The position numbers and the translations under genes were made by a program. Below the pieces are notes generated by a model that did no database searches, was not told the DNA's origin, and saw only the letters and a program-made list of their open reading frames with translations. A DNA stretch of 64,000 bases from Cylindrobasidium torrendii FP15055 ss-10 (taxonomy: Eukaryota; Basidiomycota; Agaricomycetes; Agaricales; Physalacriaceae), in assembly GCA_000934385.1 (NCBI GenBank), contig KN880432.1, positions 372,001 to 436,000 on the forward strand, in the 5' to 3' direction. Below, piece after piece: positions 1-11,488 of the stretch. Within the stretch, counting starts at the first letter, position 1. Every line of letters starts with the position of its first letter.

Positions 1-762
1 ACATGTTCAAACTGAGGCTGCGGTTTGGCACAGGCGTGGCCCCCGGCGCAGCAGCATCGTCTGCATAATAAAAATGTGTCATTTTGAGTGAAGTCTGCGT
101 ATAACTGTGGACAAGCGGTTAAATCACGAACGCAATCATAGAGTGAGAGAAAGCGTTGACTTGCATGCGCGATCGCGCCCTCGGCAAAATTGAGTTTTGA
201 TCCGTTGCCCCGAAGTTCGAACTAAGTCTTTTCGAGTGGCACTTGGGCGAACAGCACGGAGATTCGTAAATTTGGGGCGTACAACAGCTTGAATCGGAGT
301 ACTTAATATTACAAGATGTTTTGTGTTGAAGTTGAGCTATGCATTATTGTCAGCTTATCAGCATCAATGATATCGAAGTACCGGCCTGACCAGTTGCCCG
401 ACAAAGAGAGAACTTTAAGGACGTAGACGCAACATCGTATCACGGCATTCAAGCTGCACAGCCTTTGGGTTAACCTCAAGACACAGGCAGGATACTGCAA
501 CTCTCGCTTTGGGCACTGGTGTCTGAATGAGCTTGATATAGGCGGTTAGAACAGGTAGATGCATATAGACTGAGCACTCCCACATCTTTGTATGGCATCA
601 AGTGGACAAAGGCTAGTGATGCCACTACTTCGATGCCGCCACAAGAATCCTGCGATCAACTTCATCGCGTTCGGCATCAGCCGGCTGTTCCTCGTCGTGT
701 ACTACCATATGCCCTCTACGCCGACAGTGTCGCCCCTGTACTTGCACTCAACGACCTGATGC
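1..762. other. Left-edge intergenic region
   Basis: No convincing gene lies here. A plus-strand reading frame is open from the window edge to a stop at 66-68, followed by an AATAAA-like AT-rich stretch. It could be the last 20 or so codons of a gene lying to the left, but it is too short to judge. The remainder is the probable 5' flank of the kinase gene. Short reading frames here have no recognisable product. Confidence 0.4.
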
Positions 763-3132
763 ATGTCTCTCCCGTGGAAGAAACGCAAAGAACGCTTGCA
801 AGTCCTGCTCAAAAGCCATGGCGACGAAGGACAAGATGGTGTCGCGCTCGACCGCCTATTGCATGGCGCGTCTGTCATAGGCAAAACTTGTGCGTGGTGG
901 ACGCGTTATTACCGGCACTTGATTGATAGGAAGCAGCGCAGACGGCGGAGATCGATGACATTCGGGTTCAGGACGCCGATTTCCGTTTAGTTGGTATCCT
1001 TGGTGAAGGCGGATTTGGCAAGGTGTGCGACATCTGAGGCCTCCTTCATCGACGTCGCCGCTGATGTGATAGCTCGCAGGTCGAGGTCGTCAATTGCCGC
1101 CTGAACAACCGCGTCTACGTTCGCAAGACTATTGATAAACTATTGGCCCTTCGACAACGCGAGGTGCCTATGCCCACAAATGCTACCCTCAGCCTGGCTG
1201 ACTTAGTGGCTAGATCTGCCTTCCCCAACTGGAACGCGATATCCTAATCAAGGCCAAGGAGACACGCTCGGACTGGGCTCCCCATCTATTATGTGCATTC
1301 CAAACACCTTTACAACTAAAGCTCGTTATGGACTTTGCTGAAGGCGGCACGCTTGACGATGTCCTACTCTCCAGTCCACTCGATGGCCGCATTTCCGAGA
1401 GCGATGTCCGCTGGTGGGCCCCACAAATTGTCGCCTCTGTTCACTGGTGCCACACCCAAGGATATGTCCACCGTGATATCAAGCCTTCGAACTTCGTCAT
1501 TAAACCTACTGGCCATCTCCTTATCATCGACTTCGGAACTGCTGCCCCACTCCAGCCTCCTCGCGTCGATGGCAGCCAGCGCCTGTTCAGAACAAATTGC
1601 TTATGCGTTGTGGGGACTTGCGATTATGTTTCACCGGAAATATTGCGAGCTCATGAGGCTGCTTTGGTTGACCTCGAGATGAGTGGCGAGAGTGCCATCA
1701 TGCGAGAGCGCGATGACGATGACGATGAAGTCTACGGCCGGGAGACGGATTGGTGGAGTGTGGGCAGCATGTTATACGAGATGGCATACGGAGTAGCGCC
1801 GTTTTACTCGGAAAGCATCAATGTAACACACAACAAGATTATGGATCCAAATGTATGTTTGTGCGTGCTCAACGACAACTGGACTGACATCCTGGTAGAG
1901 GTACATACGCTTCAAAGCTAATTTCACCGTTTCCATGAATTTACAACGCCTTATCGGAGGGTGCGTTGCGTTGTGTGTCCATGAGTGTACCTGAACCCAT
2001 CGCGCAGGCTTCTCAAAGAGGCAGAATTTCGTTTAGGCCGACATAATATCATCGAAATAACATCCCACGAGTTCTTTCGAGGCGTAAACTGGGATAATAT
2101 CGCAACCAGTATGGCTTGACACCCAGTGCCAGTCCATATATTGACCACCTTATAGGAACGCCGCCTGCAGACCTGCATATGCCCCATTTCGACTACGCAG
2201 ACCCCGACATGAGCATAACGGAAGAGCCTGACTCTAAGCAGTTCGGCTTCTCTGGCCTCTTCCAGTCGTCGCCAATGAGCTCCTCTCCGGCACTGAGCAT
2301 CCTACGAGATGTGGCCACTCCAAGACCACCTAGGGACGAGACCTCGTCCGCGTTCATTGGTTTCTCCTGGGGTCCAAAAGTTGATTCGTTCCCGGAAAGC
2401 GCGATGACCCCCGTCCTATCCAGAAGCGCCAGCGCGGTGCGCATTCCACGATCTGTTTCGCCTATGCCTACGCCAGGACCTCCGCCAATATGGAGTACGC
2501 CGCTACCGGCTACGAATACGCGCTTTAGCACACCGTTGCGCTCAGGTTCGACGCGTACGCCATATCAGACGTTGTCTGTCAACAGGAATAGTACGATTCG
2601 TAGGACTGTGGGGCGTAGGACGATCAACGAGCGCGAAGCGCTGCGCCAGCTTGTTGATCTCGTTGGGATGAGTGCCCGCAAGCGAGTGATGGAGAGTGGG
2701 CGGAAACCGAGGCATCTGCTATCCACGCGAAATCGATCCGGGTCTATCAAAGAGTTGCGGTTTGAGCCACTGAAGCTCCAGCCGCAACCGACGCAGGATG
2801 CCAAAGTGGCGGTCAATGGTGGGACTGATACAGAGGGTGATTCGGAGACGGACACGGATGGACCGCCAAGTCCAAGTCCACGGCCGGGCTCGTCGTTGTC
2901 GAGAAGGAGTGCGACACCTACCACGGCGAGCGGGAAGTTTCCCATTGGGGAGATATCGACTGCGTCTGGGAATTCGTCCAGACGAAGTAGAAGTTTGAGT
3001 GTGAGCATAGATGGGCGGCAGAAGACTGGGGATGATCTAGAGATGAGGCATGCCGACTTGTTGCACAGTATACATACGTTGGAAAAGCGATTAGAAATGT
3101 TACTATCGTCTGTCGGGGATGATAATTCATGA
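763..3132 (+). CDS. AGC-family serine/threonine protein kinase
   Basis: Predicted protein kinase. A consistent model uses exons 763-873, 930-1022, 1080-1163, 1214-1852, two small exons around 1900-2108, then 2156-3132. Visible kinase landmarks are the glycine loop GEGGFGKV, the ATP-binding lysine in VYVRK (where VAxK is usual), the catalytic loop [11 protein letters not shown], the activation-segment end [11 protein letters not shown], and DWWSVG. After the kinase core comes [18 protein letters not shown], typical of AGC kinases of the NDR/ROCK/MRCK group, then an AGC-type tail ending in a proline/serine-rich region of about 300 residues and a short C-terminal helix. The 47-base intron 2109-2155 is needed to keep the tail in frame. 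All catalytic residues seem present, so it should be active. The start at 763 is the weakest part; the first exon shows no known domain. The substrate is unknown. Confidence 0.8.
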
Positions 3133-3417
3133 TAGATTACCGACTAGAGTTCCTTCGGCGTCCGTTGAGTCAATGTCGTGCGCTGCCAGTACAGGTGCAT
3201 GCGTGCCCTTCATCTACACAAGGCATGCACCGGAAACAGGTGAACTAACATTGTACATGACAAGAACGGTAATGAAGGTTCATGGGATATACCGTAAGTG
3301 CCGATCAGGTCAACGGATGAAGTGACTTGCTCCGCCCGGCCATCAGCATCCCGATTCCCGAAGGCCGTCATCGCAAATGTCAAATGCAACCATGATTTGG
3401 ATTTTTTGCACACGACC

Positions 3418-5077
3418 ATGGTGTTTCTTGCCGAGCCTCTTGGATATCCAGTGGGATCTACGACATTCGTCACCCCAATTCAACCACCTCTCAAGTTTGG
3501 AGACGCGAAGACACAGGACGGGAAGCCGGCTCTTGAGCTGAGCGAGGTCGCATTCACTGCTTACTATCCTACCGACACCGTCGTACGGAGAAAGAAAGGG
3601 CTGGACTGGTTGCTACGACCGCTGAAATGCAGTTTGAAAGGTTTTGTTGCATTTGCAGGTGCGTGATAAAGGAACAATTGGTAGCTTGTCCTGACATACA
3701 CACACAGGTAGCATTCCATCATTCGTGCTCTGGCCTCTAGTATACTTCTATGGGGCTATTCTCCGTGTGCGTTTAACGGTTTTCCTGTGCTCGGCGTCCT
3801 AATGTTCAATGTGTAGCTCCCCGTCTACCCTAATGCCCCCCTTCTACGACCCAAGCAAAATGCATGGCCATTAGTGATCTTTTCGCACGGGCTCGGTGGA
3901 AGTAGAACTGCCTACAGGTCCGTCAGGTTGAATACACAAGTTGCAAGCGTGCTCATCCCCACAGCCAAATATGTAGTCGTATGGCTGCTACAGGAAAGGT
4001 TGTTATTGCAATCGAACATAGAGATGGAACCTCCCCGTGCTGCATAACCAATCGTTATGACGCCGATGGTAAACCCACTCCCGAGGTTGTCTACTATCTC
4101 CAAGAAGAGAAATTGCAGTGAGTCTTTTTCCACAGGCAGAACGCTGTTGTCTCATACCTCATCAGCCGGCCTGTAAAGCACGATGAATACCTCCCACTCA
4201 GGCAAGAACAACTGCAATTTCGCTGTCATGAGGTTCATGCAACATACTCGACCTTCTTGTCTCTTCTGCAGGCGCCCGGCAGCGGTCCACACGCCGTCAG
4301 GCTCGTCGACGGGAGCCCAGTAAACCAGGAGGATTGGACCAGCGATGATGGGAAACCTCTTGTCGAGGCCATGAGAGATGTAACTATGGCTGGACATTCT
4401 TTTGGAGGCTGCACTGCTGTGAGTTATGCTCGTTCACTACGCTATCGACAATTCCTGACACACCTCGAGTTCCATGTACTGTCTACACTCCCTCCAGAGC
4501 ACGCAGCACGTATTCCCATCACTAAAATGCTCATCTACGATCCATGGCTCGACCCTATCCCTTCACCAGGCCCTCGACCCCTCGACATACACAAGATTGA
4601 GGCCCACAGGCGTGTCACCTCGAGCTCGGAAGAAACCTTAGCTGGTGGTGATACGAAGACTCTGCCCGAGCTGGTGGTCATCAATTCGGAGCAATTTACG
4701 TTGTGGACGGAGCACTTTGAACGTTTGGATGGCGTTGTGAAGACATGGGGTCCGAAATCAACTTTTGTTACTCTCGGTGCGCACTCCCAAAGGCACAACC
4801 GCTTCCCCTCGTCTGATTAGCGTTAGCTGGGTCTTCACACGCCCAATTTTCTGATTTCCTCACTCTCCCGTTTGTGCCGAAGAGAAAGCGAGGGATGAAG
4901 ATAATGGACTGCGTGGACCGTTTGTCGAATGCGTTCGTAGATGGCAGACTGGAAGAGCAACTCGAGGGAGAGACTCGGCGGAATATGGAGGTTATTACCC
5001 TTCCTGGCAAGAAGGACAAATGGGGACAAGCTCCTCGAAAGCTTGCTGGTGATTTAGGAGATATCATTGTGCATTAG
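3418..5077 (+). CDS. PAF-acetylhydrolase-like esterase (phospholipase A2 group VII type)
   Basis: Predicted alpha/beta hydrolase of the platelet-activating-factor acetylhydrolase II family, which removes short or oxidised acyl groups from the sn-2 position of phospholipids. The start ATG at 3418 gives MVFLAEPLGYPVG, where fungal members usually begin. Landmarks in order are VIFSHGLGGS (oxyanion region, near 3870), IEHRDGTSP (near 4010), and the nucleophile elbow GHSFGG near 4395, followed by IYDPWLDP, which carries the probable acid. A 50-base intron (4777-4826) joins the main exon to a last exon with SSHAQFSDF, which carries the likely catalytic histidine; without that splice the protein would end early without it. 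At least five introns. There is no secretion signal, so it is probably intracellular. Confidence 0.85.
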
Positions 5078-5765
5078 TGCACTCTAGCAGCACGGATGTC
5101 AACTGGACTGATATCGCGGTCCGCATACTCGAGTAATACGTTACTCTGCTGTCGCATTTACCTGCAGCTGTTGCGTCTGCCTCCGTGCATGCATGCTTTG
5201 GCCTTCGTCTGTACGGCTACTCACGGACAACCCCTTTGTGCGAATCCAGGAATTCGCATTCTAGTTTGAACTGCCTATGTTTGCGACATGTATCAGTACG
5301 TACGCTCATCGATAAAACGCTCATCCCAAAGCGAACTCAGAGGCTCTTCTCCTCATGTTCATGTTCCGTCGAGTCGGCGGGCAGCGGGGTGGACACGAGG
5401 CCAATGGATCCAGGCTTTGGTAAGACCCTGGTAACAATACGAATTGATCACACGACGATAGTGCGCTGGCCATCCTTTGCCTATAAAAGCAAGCCCTTTC
5501 GATCGACCGGAGTTCGCTGTGAGCTGCCCTCCCTCTCCATCGCAGGCTGACGCCGCGTTACGACGAACATTCCAAGTGTCAGTCGACCTACTAGTGCAGA
5601 CCTTTTGGCCATTATTGCTCCATTGCGAATCGTCACTTTTGAACGCATTCAGCACGAAAGTCTAAATCCACGATCCCCCCGACTGTCTCACGCCATTTGG
5701 CTCCTTCTACCCTATATTAACCCCCCCTGGAACCATTTCTTTGACCACGACCTCCACCACCAATA
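5078..5765. other. Intergenic region with two TATA-like sites
   Basis: No gene recognised. The stretch holds a clear TATAAAA at 5482-5488 and a weaker CTATATTAA near 5710, both on the plus strand ahead of the membrane-protein gene. Short reading frames across it have no recognisable product. Confidence 0.5.
5482..5488 (+). promoter_or_regulatory. TATA-box candidate
   Basis: TATAAAA lies about 280 bases before the ATG of the membrane-protein gene. If used, it implies a 5' leader of roughly 250 bases. The nearer CTATATTAA at about 5710 is the alternative. Assignment rests on sequence and position only. Confidence 0.35.
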
Positions 5766-6374
5766 ATGTCATCCGCAACATTCCTCTTGTCGTTCGTCTA
5801 CTACACGTTTAGCCTGGCGTTCTTGGAGGCAATGCGCGCTGTGCTGCAGCCCGTCTGTGCGGCCTCGCCGGTCATTCCAGACATGGCGGATCTCACCGAA
5901 TTCATGGCGCTCGCTGCGTTGGCCGCCCTAGCGCTTGTTGCGCTCATCATCGCGGTGCAGCGCATTTTGGACCTTGCTGGATTATATGCGGAGGAGTATC
6001 AAGAGGTCCTGTCCGGTCTGTTTGAGCGCGTCATCCCCGCCGTCACCCTCGCCTGCTCGATTGTCGCCTTCGCTGTGTTTTCATCGACCGATTCTCCTCT
6101 GGGGACAGTGGAGCGCCTTGTCAAGACCACGTTTTCCATGCCGACATTCCTCTACTATTGTTCTTTCGGAATGGCCGTCGCGCATCGTATCAACAATGCC
6201 GCAGGCGTGTTCCCAGACATTGAGACTGGCTCGCCGACGAAGCCAGAGTTCACTTGGGCGTATCCTGCGGTACCAGCTTTCGAACACAGTCTATTGTTCT
6301 CTCACGATGTCAAGGTGCGTTTGTCCATCTCTGAGTGGCATCACGCTAATGACCAGCGACAGAGCCAGCTATAG
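5766..6374 (+). CDS. Multi-span membrane protein of unknown function
   Basis: Not recognised. The protein of about 200 residues begins MSSATFLLSFVYYTFSLAF and has four strongly hydrophobic segments near residues 5-30, 40-65, 85-105 and 120-140, separated by short loops. This fits a small polytopic membrane protein. The 3' end is uncertain. Read straight through it stops at 6374 (RQSQL). A GTGCGT donor at 6316 could splice to CAG at 6357, keeping the same stop, or to a later TAG acceptor near 6376, giving a different tail that stops near 6446. The next gene on the right is convergent. Confidence 0.6.
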   Translation: MSSATFLLSFVYYTFSLAFLEAMRAVLQPVCAASPVIPDMADLTEFMALAALAALALVALIIAVQRILDLAGLYAEEYQEVLSGLFERVIPAVTLACSIVAFAVFSSTDSPLGTVERLVKTTFSMPTFLYYCSFGMAVAHRINNAAGVFPDIETGSPTKPEFTWAYPAVPAFEHSLLFSHDVKVRLSISEWHHANDQRQSQL

Positions 6375-6797
6375 TCTCACTGGAGACTGGCCGCTCGTTA
6401 TGTGTACCACTACAGTTGCTTTCGGGATATCACGACGTATCTATGATTAGGTTAAACATTTTGTATTTCTAGTGCTTGGGCTATCGAATGACTTGGTTTG
6501 AAAGCGTTGTTGATGCTGTTTCTCATCTGCTCGCTGCAGCACTGCGGGTATCTCTTGGGGATCACTGCAAAGTCCGGCAGGTGATGGAAAGTTCTCAGCC
6601 TGCTTGACGTTGCAAGTCAGATGCAACATCCAAGATAGGGCTCAAAGGATTATCGGTCAAAATGCCAACTTGTAGGCCAGTATACGAAAGGGTTGTATAT
6701 AACACAGACACCGTCGCTGGATCACGCATAAAACAGTGAACATAAGTACACAAAAGAATGCAAGATAATAATATAGTAAACCAGCATACATCAGCGT
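6375..6797. other. Convergent intergenic region
   Basis: This lies between the 3' ends of the membrane-protein gene (plus) and the P-loop ATPase gene (minus). It is AT-richer and has AATAATATAGTAAA-like sequence near 6767-6780. No gene is seen apart from the possible alternative 3' exon of the membrane protein. Confidence 0.5.
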
Positions 6798-8504
6798 TTA
6801 TTGCACCATAACAGAGGCACCCCCATCCACTGTAACTCGTTGGCGGACGCGCATAACCACATAACCACGACCGAGGTCAACAACCCCGGCGTTGCTGAGG
6901 AAAAGCGACGGTGCAGAAAGCATGATGGCATGTCCAGTCTGACATCTTTCAGTACACAGCAGACTTGAGGATGATCCATACCTTCAAGCGCACGACCTTG
7001 TCGAAGGCGGCAGAATCAAGCTCAGCGGGGACGCGTTTCTTGAGATGCTCCCACCACGCCGGAGAGGAAAATCGGTGTAGAATTACAACTGAGCAAAGTT
7101 CGATTATGACGGGCGGAATCACAGTCGGTTCTGGAGAGTCCGTGAGTCCATGTCGATGGTCATGATGGCGCTGAAAGGTATACCTTGAGTGCTGATAATG
7201 ACACGCATAGCATAGTGCCGTTGTTCTCGAATGAGTCCAACGAGTCCTTTAACCAGGCCGGCGTTCACCTCGCTCAAATACTGGATGGTATTAGTTGATG
7301 ATATGATATATCCAAGGGAGTAAAATATACGCGTACCTTGTGCGCCTCGTCCACCAGAAGCACTTTGCCTGTGCCTACATTCTCGCGAACGAAGAGGCGA
7401 ATGAGGATCTCAAATAATGATGCCGCCGAAGCATGGTCGACAAACGGGTCGGAGAGGTCGATAATGGTGAGCTGGCCGGGATTGAAGCGGGACCATACAC
7501 CTTGCTTTCCTTTTGCCACAAGTGACGTGAGTAGCGAGAGTCGTTGGTCGAGGCCACTGAGCTGGTTTGTATTCATCGTCCTTTGCTTGCTGGCCAGCGC
7601 GTTCTTGAAACCGGTAAAGGTGAATTTGTCGCCGAGGGTACGGAGGATGTCCTTACAATCAACGTGAGCTATGTGCAATGAAGAAGGAACTATACGCACC
7701 ATGACAGTATTCATGTATAGTGGCATGCTTGTCGGAGATCCACCCACTGCCATTAAGGAAAGAAAAGCCTCGGCGTCGAGTTCTTTTTCATCGAACATGA
7801 GAGGCTCCACTATAATTCTTGGACTGACCGCTGCATAAACCCGGCGGAGGGTGTTGTAGGACGAGGACGAGACGTATACTTTAACCTCCGGTGGCACTAC
7901 GTCTGGCTTTGAGGAACAAGCAATATATGCAGCCTCACAAGGAAGCGATGTGGGTCCTCCCTGGCCATAGTAAAGGACAAGACCACAGAGTGGCTTCTCC
8001 AGTTTTCCTATCGGCGCATTGGCTGAAGGACGGACCAACATGTTCTCAAGCATGACGCCGACAGTGTGCGACTTGCCACTGCCTTGAACCCCACAGACAA
8101 GGGAGGAGAGAGGTGCATTCTAGATGCTGGTTAGCAGTGAGAACGACGAGAAGGCTGAGTACTCACAGTGTTCATGTAGACGGGCTTGTTGATGTCGTCG
8201 ACGTGGGTTTGACTGGCAAGAAACGATAAATGCTAGTTGTTGTAGATGTAGTCGACATACTGGAAGGTTAGAGCCTTGCCAAGAAGTCCGTATTGCGCCT
8301 GGAGTCCGTCTTCGCGGGACAAAACACCTTTGCTGAACACAGGTGCGTTGGATGTGCCATGACTGGCCGCGGTTGCATTGTCGTCTGGCGCGTCTTCGAG
8401 CAATGAGAGCTCCTGCGACGGCGTAATATAAGAACACGAACAAGCACCGCTAGGAAAGTACGTACGTTATCGCTGTATGCGACTGGCTCTTTGAATGCGA
8501 CCAT
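6798..8504 (-). CDS. HerA/FtsK-superfamily-like P-loop ATPase
   Basis: Predicted P-loop NTPase assembled from about eight exons on the minus strand. It starts MVAFKEPVAYSDN at 8504. The Walker A motif is GVQGSGKSHT, just upstream of MLENMLVRP. A long insert-like section follows, then LLVDEAHK (Walker B with catalytic Glu), IISTQEPTVIPP (the sensor-like Gln position of HerA/TraG proteins), HRFSSPAWWEHL and a C-terminal TGHAIMLSAPSL with a terminal beta-rich tail, stopping at 6798-6800. The order Walker A, Walker B DEAH, then STQ-P matches the HerA/FtsK/VirB4 ATPase group; this is inferred from motifs. Such ATPases pump DNA or protein in prokaryotes, but the role in fungi is unknown. No membrane segment or targeting signal is seen. 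A TATA-like TTATAAG lies about 50 bases upstream. Confidence 0.75.
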
Positions 8505-8554
8505 AATTGTTTGGAGAAGAGGATAGGAAGGGAGAGTCAAGGATAATGAACGTC

Positions 8555-8561
8555 TTATAAG
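8555..8561 (-). promoter_or_regulatory. TATA-box candidate for the P-loop ATPase gene
   Basis: TTATAAG on the minus-strand side sits about 51-57 bases before the ATG at 8504. This is the spacing expected for a short 5' leader. Confidence 0.4.
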
Positions 8562-8654
8562 CAAGGGTTTAACGTTTATATTCTGGTCAAATAGGCGCTT
8601 TGCGACGGCTTAAGAGGGGTTTAGAACCACCAAACGCTGCAAAGAAGCAGCGCC

Positions 8655-9250
8655 TCATTTACCATGCCCAGCAATGTGCGCCGCCTCGTGTGCAAAGAAG
8701 GCCGCCTCGTCGAAAAAGAATGGACTTTGGACGGGAGATGCAGAGGAAATGACATTCGGCAGGTACTTGGTGGCCGTCAGGCGCAGAAATTATCCAGCAC
8801 ATGGGGGTCGTGATGAAGCCTTGGTTTATGCATCATTCGGATCAGGCGCCCATCAAGCCGAAGTCAAAAGATCGAAATCATAAGTCATTGTCAAAAGCAC
8901 TCTAGTTGAGTAAGTACATTATACATCGAGAGTCGGCCTTTAATAGCGACACAATGAGTGAACAAATGAAGTGCAACGAGGCCTCGGAGAGAATCACTGC
9001 CAGACTGAGAGGTCCGGTACAAATCCACGATTGACAGCCGGGCGCTTGTGAGGGAGCCGAAATCGAAGTCAGAAGGGATTCTGGTGAGCACTGGTACGTA
9101 TCCATTTGCATAAATATTGAAGGATCCATTTACTACAGTGGTTTGGAACTCGAAACCGATTGCAGCAAGGCAAGGTAAATTGAATGGAAGACAGAGCCTC
9201 GAGGCAAGAGGTGAATACTCACACAATAACTGATCTCGGTATGTTTGCAT
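8655..9250 (-). CDS. Small hypothetical protein with HEAAH motif
   Basis: Not recognised. The minus-strand gene has two or three exons. The first large exon encodes segments such as NGYVPVLTRIPSDFDFG, with alternating hydrophobic residues that look beta-stranded, and runs to GRLSMYN, where a GTACTTAC donor follows. The last exon, entered at the CAAG acceptor near 8770, encodes KYLPNVISSASPVQSP, then FFFDEAAFFAHEAAHIAGHG and a stop at 8655. HEAAH matches the HExxH zincin signature, here at the extreme C-terminus, so a complete zinc peptidase domain is doubtful. A GTGAGT donor near codon 10 may remove part of the N-terminal coding. The gene lies in the 1-kb gap between two ATPase genes. Exon structure is uncertain. 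Confidence 0.5.
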
Positions 9251-9492
9251 CCTTTGCTTATGATGTAGTTTAGCAGTGTCGCATTGTTAACGACGGCCAA
9301 ACATGACACGCTAAGTAATGTCTATACAGGGTTTATCTGCGATGACGCATCCGGGGAAACCGCCCGATGTCCCGATCGCGCAGCTGCTCGCGCGGCCACC
9401 AGTCACCGAAGCCATACCAGAGACCACCACGTACCAGGCCTACCTTCCAGCGCACAGTCTCTTTATCCACAGCGCTTGAATATCTTGTCACA

Positions 9493-11488
9493 ATGGCCAG
9501 CTCATCCTCCTTCGACGATGCATTTGTCAAGGTGTGGTTCGATGAGGGTGCGAAAGAGTCTGGCGACAACTTCTACGACGAATGGCACAAGCTTGGTAAG
9601 AATCCATGTTCCATAGCCTCACAATAACGCCAACCATCGCTCCCAGCGTCTGCTCAGCACCAGGAACCATCCCATTACGCGTATGTGATAACAAAATGGA
9701 TAGGCCATGTATGCTGACCATTTCAACATAGACTGCATACCTTGAAGAAACTATATCCCAACTCTACCGTGACAATGAGTGCCGACTCGAGAGTCAATCT
9801 TCTCAATTATCCCAAAGCCGTCAAAGTCCCCGTCAAGGCCGCACCACTCATTACGAACATGTTCTTCGTGGCACTCTCGCGCAGTTCTCCTGTTCCCGGC
9901 CTAGTTGTCGACTCTGTCGAATTGGGCACATTCCATGTATCATGGGGCACTCATGACTTCCTTCTGTATCTTGTCAAGGTGCCCCAGGGCGCCTTTGGTT
10001 CATACTCAATCTACCAGTATCTCATTCATGATGGTCAGCATTTGCAAGGTCTCTCGTTGATGCTCACTTATCACTTCCAGGTCCTGAAATCAACATACGC
10101 AATCTCCTCGTTGAGGTGGGCGTGTGGTCGAACGCTCTCCATGGGGAAATTTGGGTGTTCACCGGGAGCTACTGGGAGAAGAGTGCTGCATTATGGACCG
10201 AAGCGCAGAAGGCCAACTGGGCAGATGTTATTCTGAAGGACAAGTTCAAAACTGCCTTCAGGAAGGATATTTATGGCTTCTTCGAGTCGGAGCAGTTGTA
10301 CAAGGACCTTGCTATTCCGTGGAAGGTATGTATCGTAAGTGCGTACCCCAATGGTCTTTAACGGTGTCTGCGCAGCGCGGTATCATCATGCACGGTCCTC
10401 CAGGTAATGGCAAGACGATTAGTATCAAAGCGCTTATCAAAGAGTGCGACGCTCGTGGCCTCAATCCACTCTATGTCAAGACCTTCACCGGATGGCTTGG
10501 CGAGGAGACCGCAATGAGCATGGTCTTCGAAAAGGCGCGCCAAAACGCGCCATGTGTGCTCATTCTGGAAGACCTGGACAGCCTCATCAACAACGGCAAC
10601 CGTTCTTTCTTCTTGAACCAGATAGATGGCCTCGAAGGCAATGATGGATTGCTGGTCATTGGCACGACGAATCATCTCGACCAACTTGATCCAGGACTTA
10701 GCAGTCGTCCCAGTCGGTTTGACAGGAAGTTGTAAGTTCTGAAGCTCCTGACTGTAGCAAGGAAGCTCACTGCGCCTTCAGCTTGTTTGATGACCCCGAT
10801 TACGACGAGCGTATTTTGTACGGCAGGTTCTGGCAAAATAAGCTGTCCACGAATGAGGAAGTGGATCTCCCCGACAAACTCCTCGACGATATCGCTACTC
10901 TGACGGACGGATTCAGCTTCGCGTATCTCAAAGAGGCCTTGTACGTTCTTGCTTGTTCGGACCTGTATTCCTTGCTAATACTTCCCCAGTGTATCCTCAT
11001 TGGTGCTTTATGCAGGCCTGGAGGGTAATAAGCCATCCTTTGAATCTGTCATCAAGGAGCAAATCGAAACGCTGCGCAAGGAGCTGAACAAGTTCGCGCT
11101 TCGTGCGCCTGGGCAGCGTGTGAAGCAGTCAACGTCGAAGCCGCCCACGCCTGGAGCGACCAGCAGTCCTGTTTCGCTCCGCGACTTCATTCACAGACCC
11201 GTGGGCGGTATGTCGCAAGCGGACGTGAAAGGGCTCATGGACGATCTGAGTGCAACGTCGCGCAGCCCTGCCGAGGACTATCTGCGTCGTAGCTTTGTTG
11301 CCCATGCCCCGGCGCGTGCAAGGGATCTTGAGGCGCAGAAATGGGAAGTGGCCTGCGAAAAGTTCAAACGCGACGTGGAGGCGTTGTCGAGCTTTGGGCC
11401 AGATGGACCGCACTATGTTGTTGCGCCAGTTGGATCTTCGAATGCGGAGGAAACAAAAGGAAATGCGATGATGCCTGGAGCTCTGTAA
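9493..11488 (+). CDS. Bcs1-like AAA ATPase
   Basis: Predicted AAA+ ATPase of the Bcs1 type. The start MASSSSFDDAF at 9493 leads into an N-terminal domain (HTLKKLYPNSTVTMSADSR, SVELGTFHVSWGTHDF) like the Bcs1-specific region. The AAA core follows: Walker A HGPPGNGKT, Walker B VLILEDLDSLI, sensor-1 region VIGTTNH and the arginine-finger region PSRFDRK. The C-terminal part (about 150 residues after 11040) is polar and probably disordered. There are about six short introns. Mitochondrial Bcs1 inserts the Rieske protein and has an N-terminal membrane helix; none is visible here, so this is probably one of the extra Bcs1-like ATPases of fungi, with an unknown substrate. Confidence 0.8.

Noticed and set aside
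309..500. Minus-strand open frame of 63 codons near the left edge
   Set aside because: It is short, has no family features, no neighbouring exons, and lies in likely promoter sequence.
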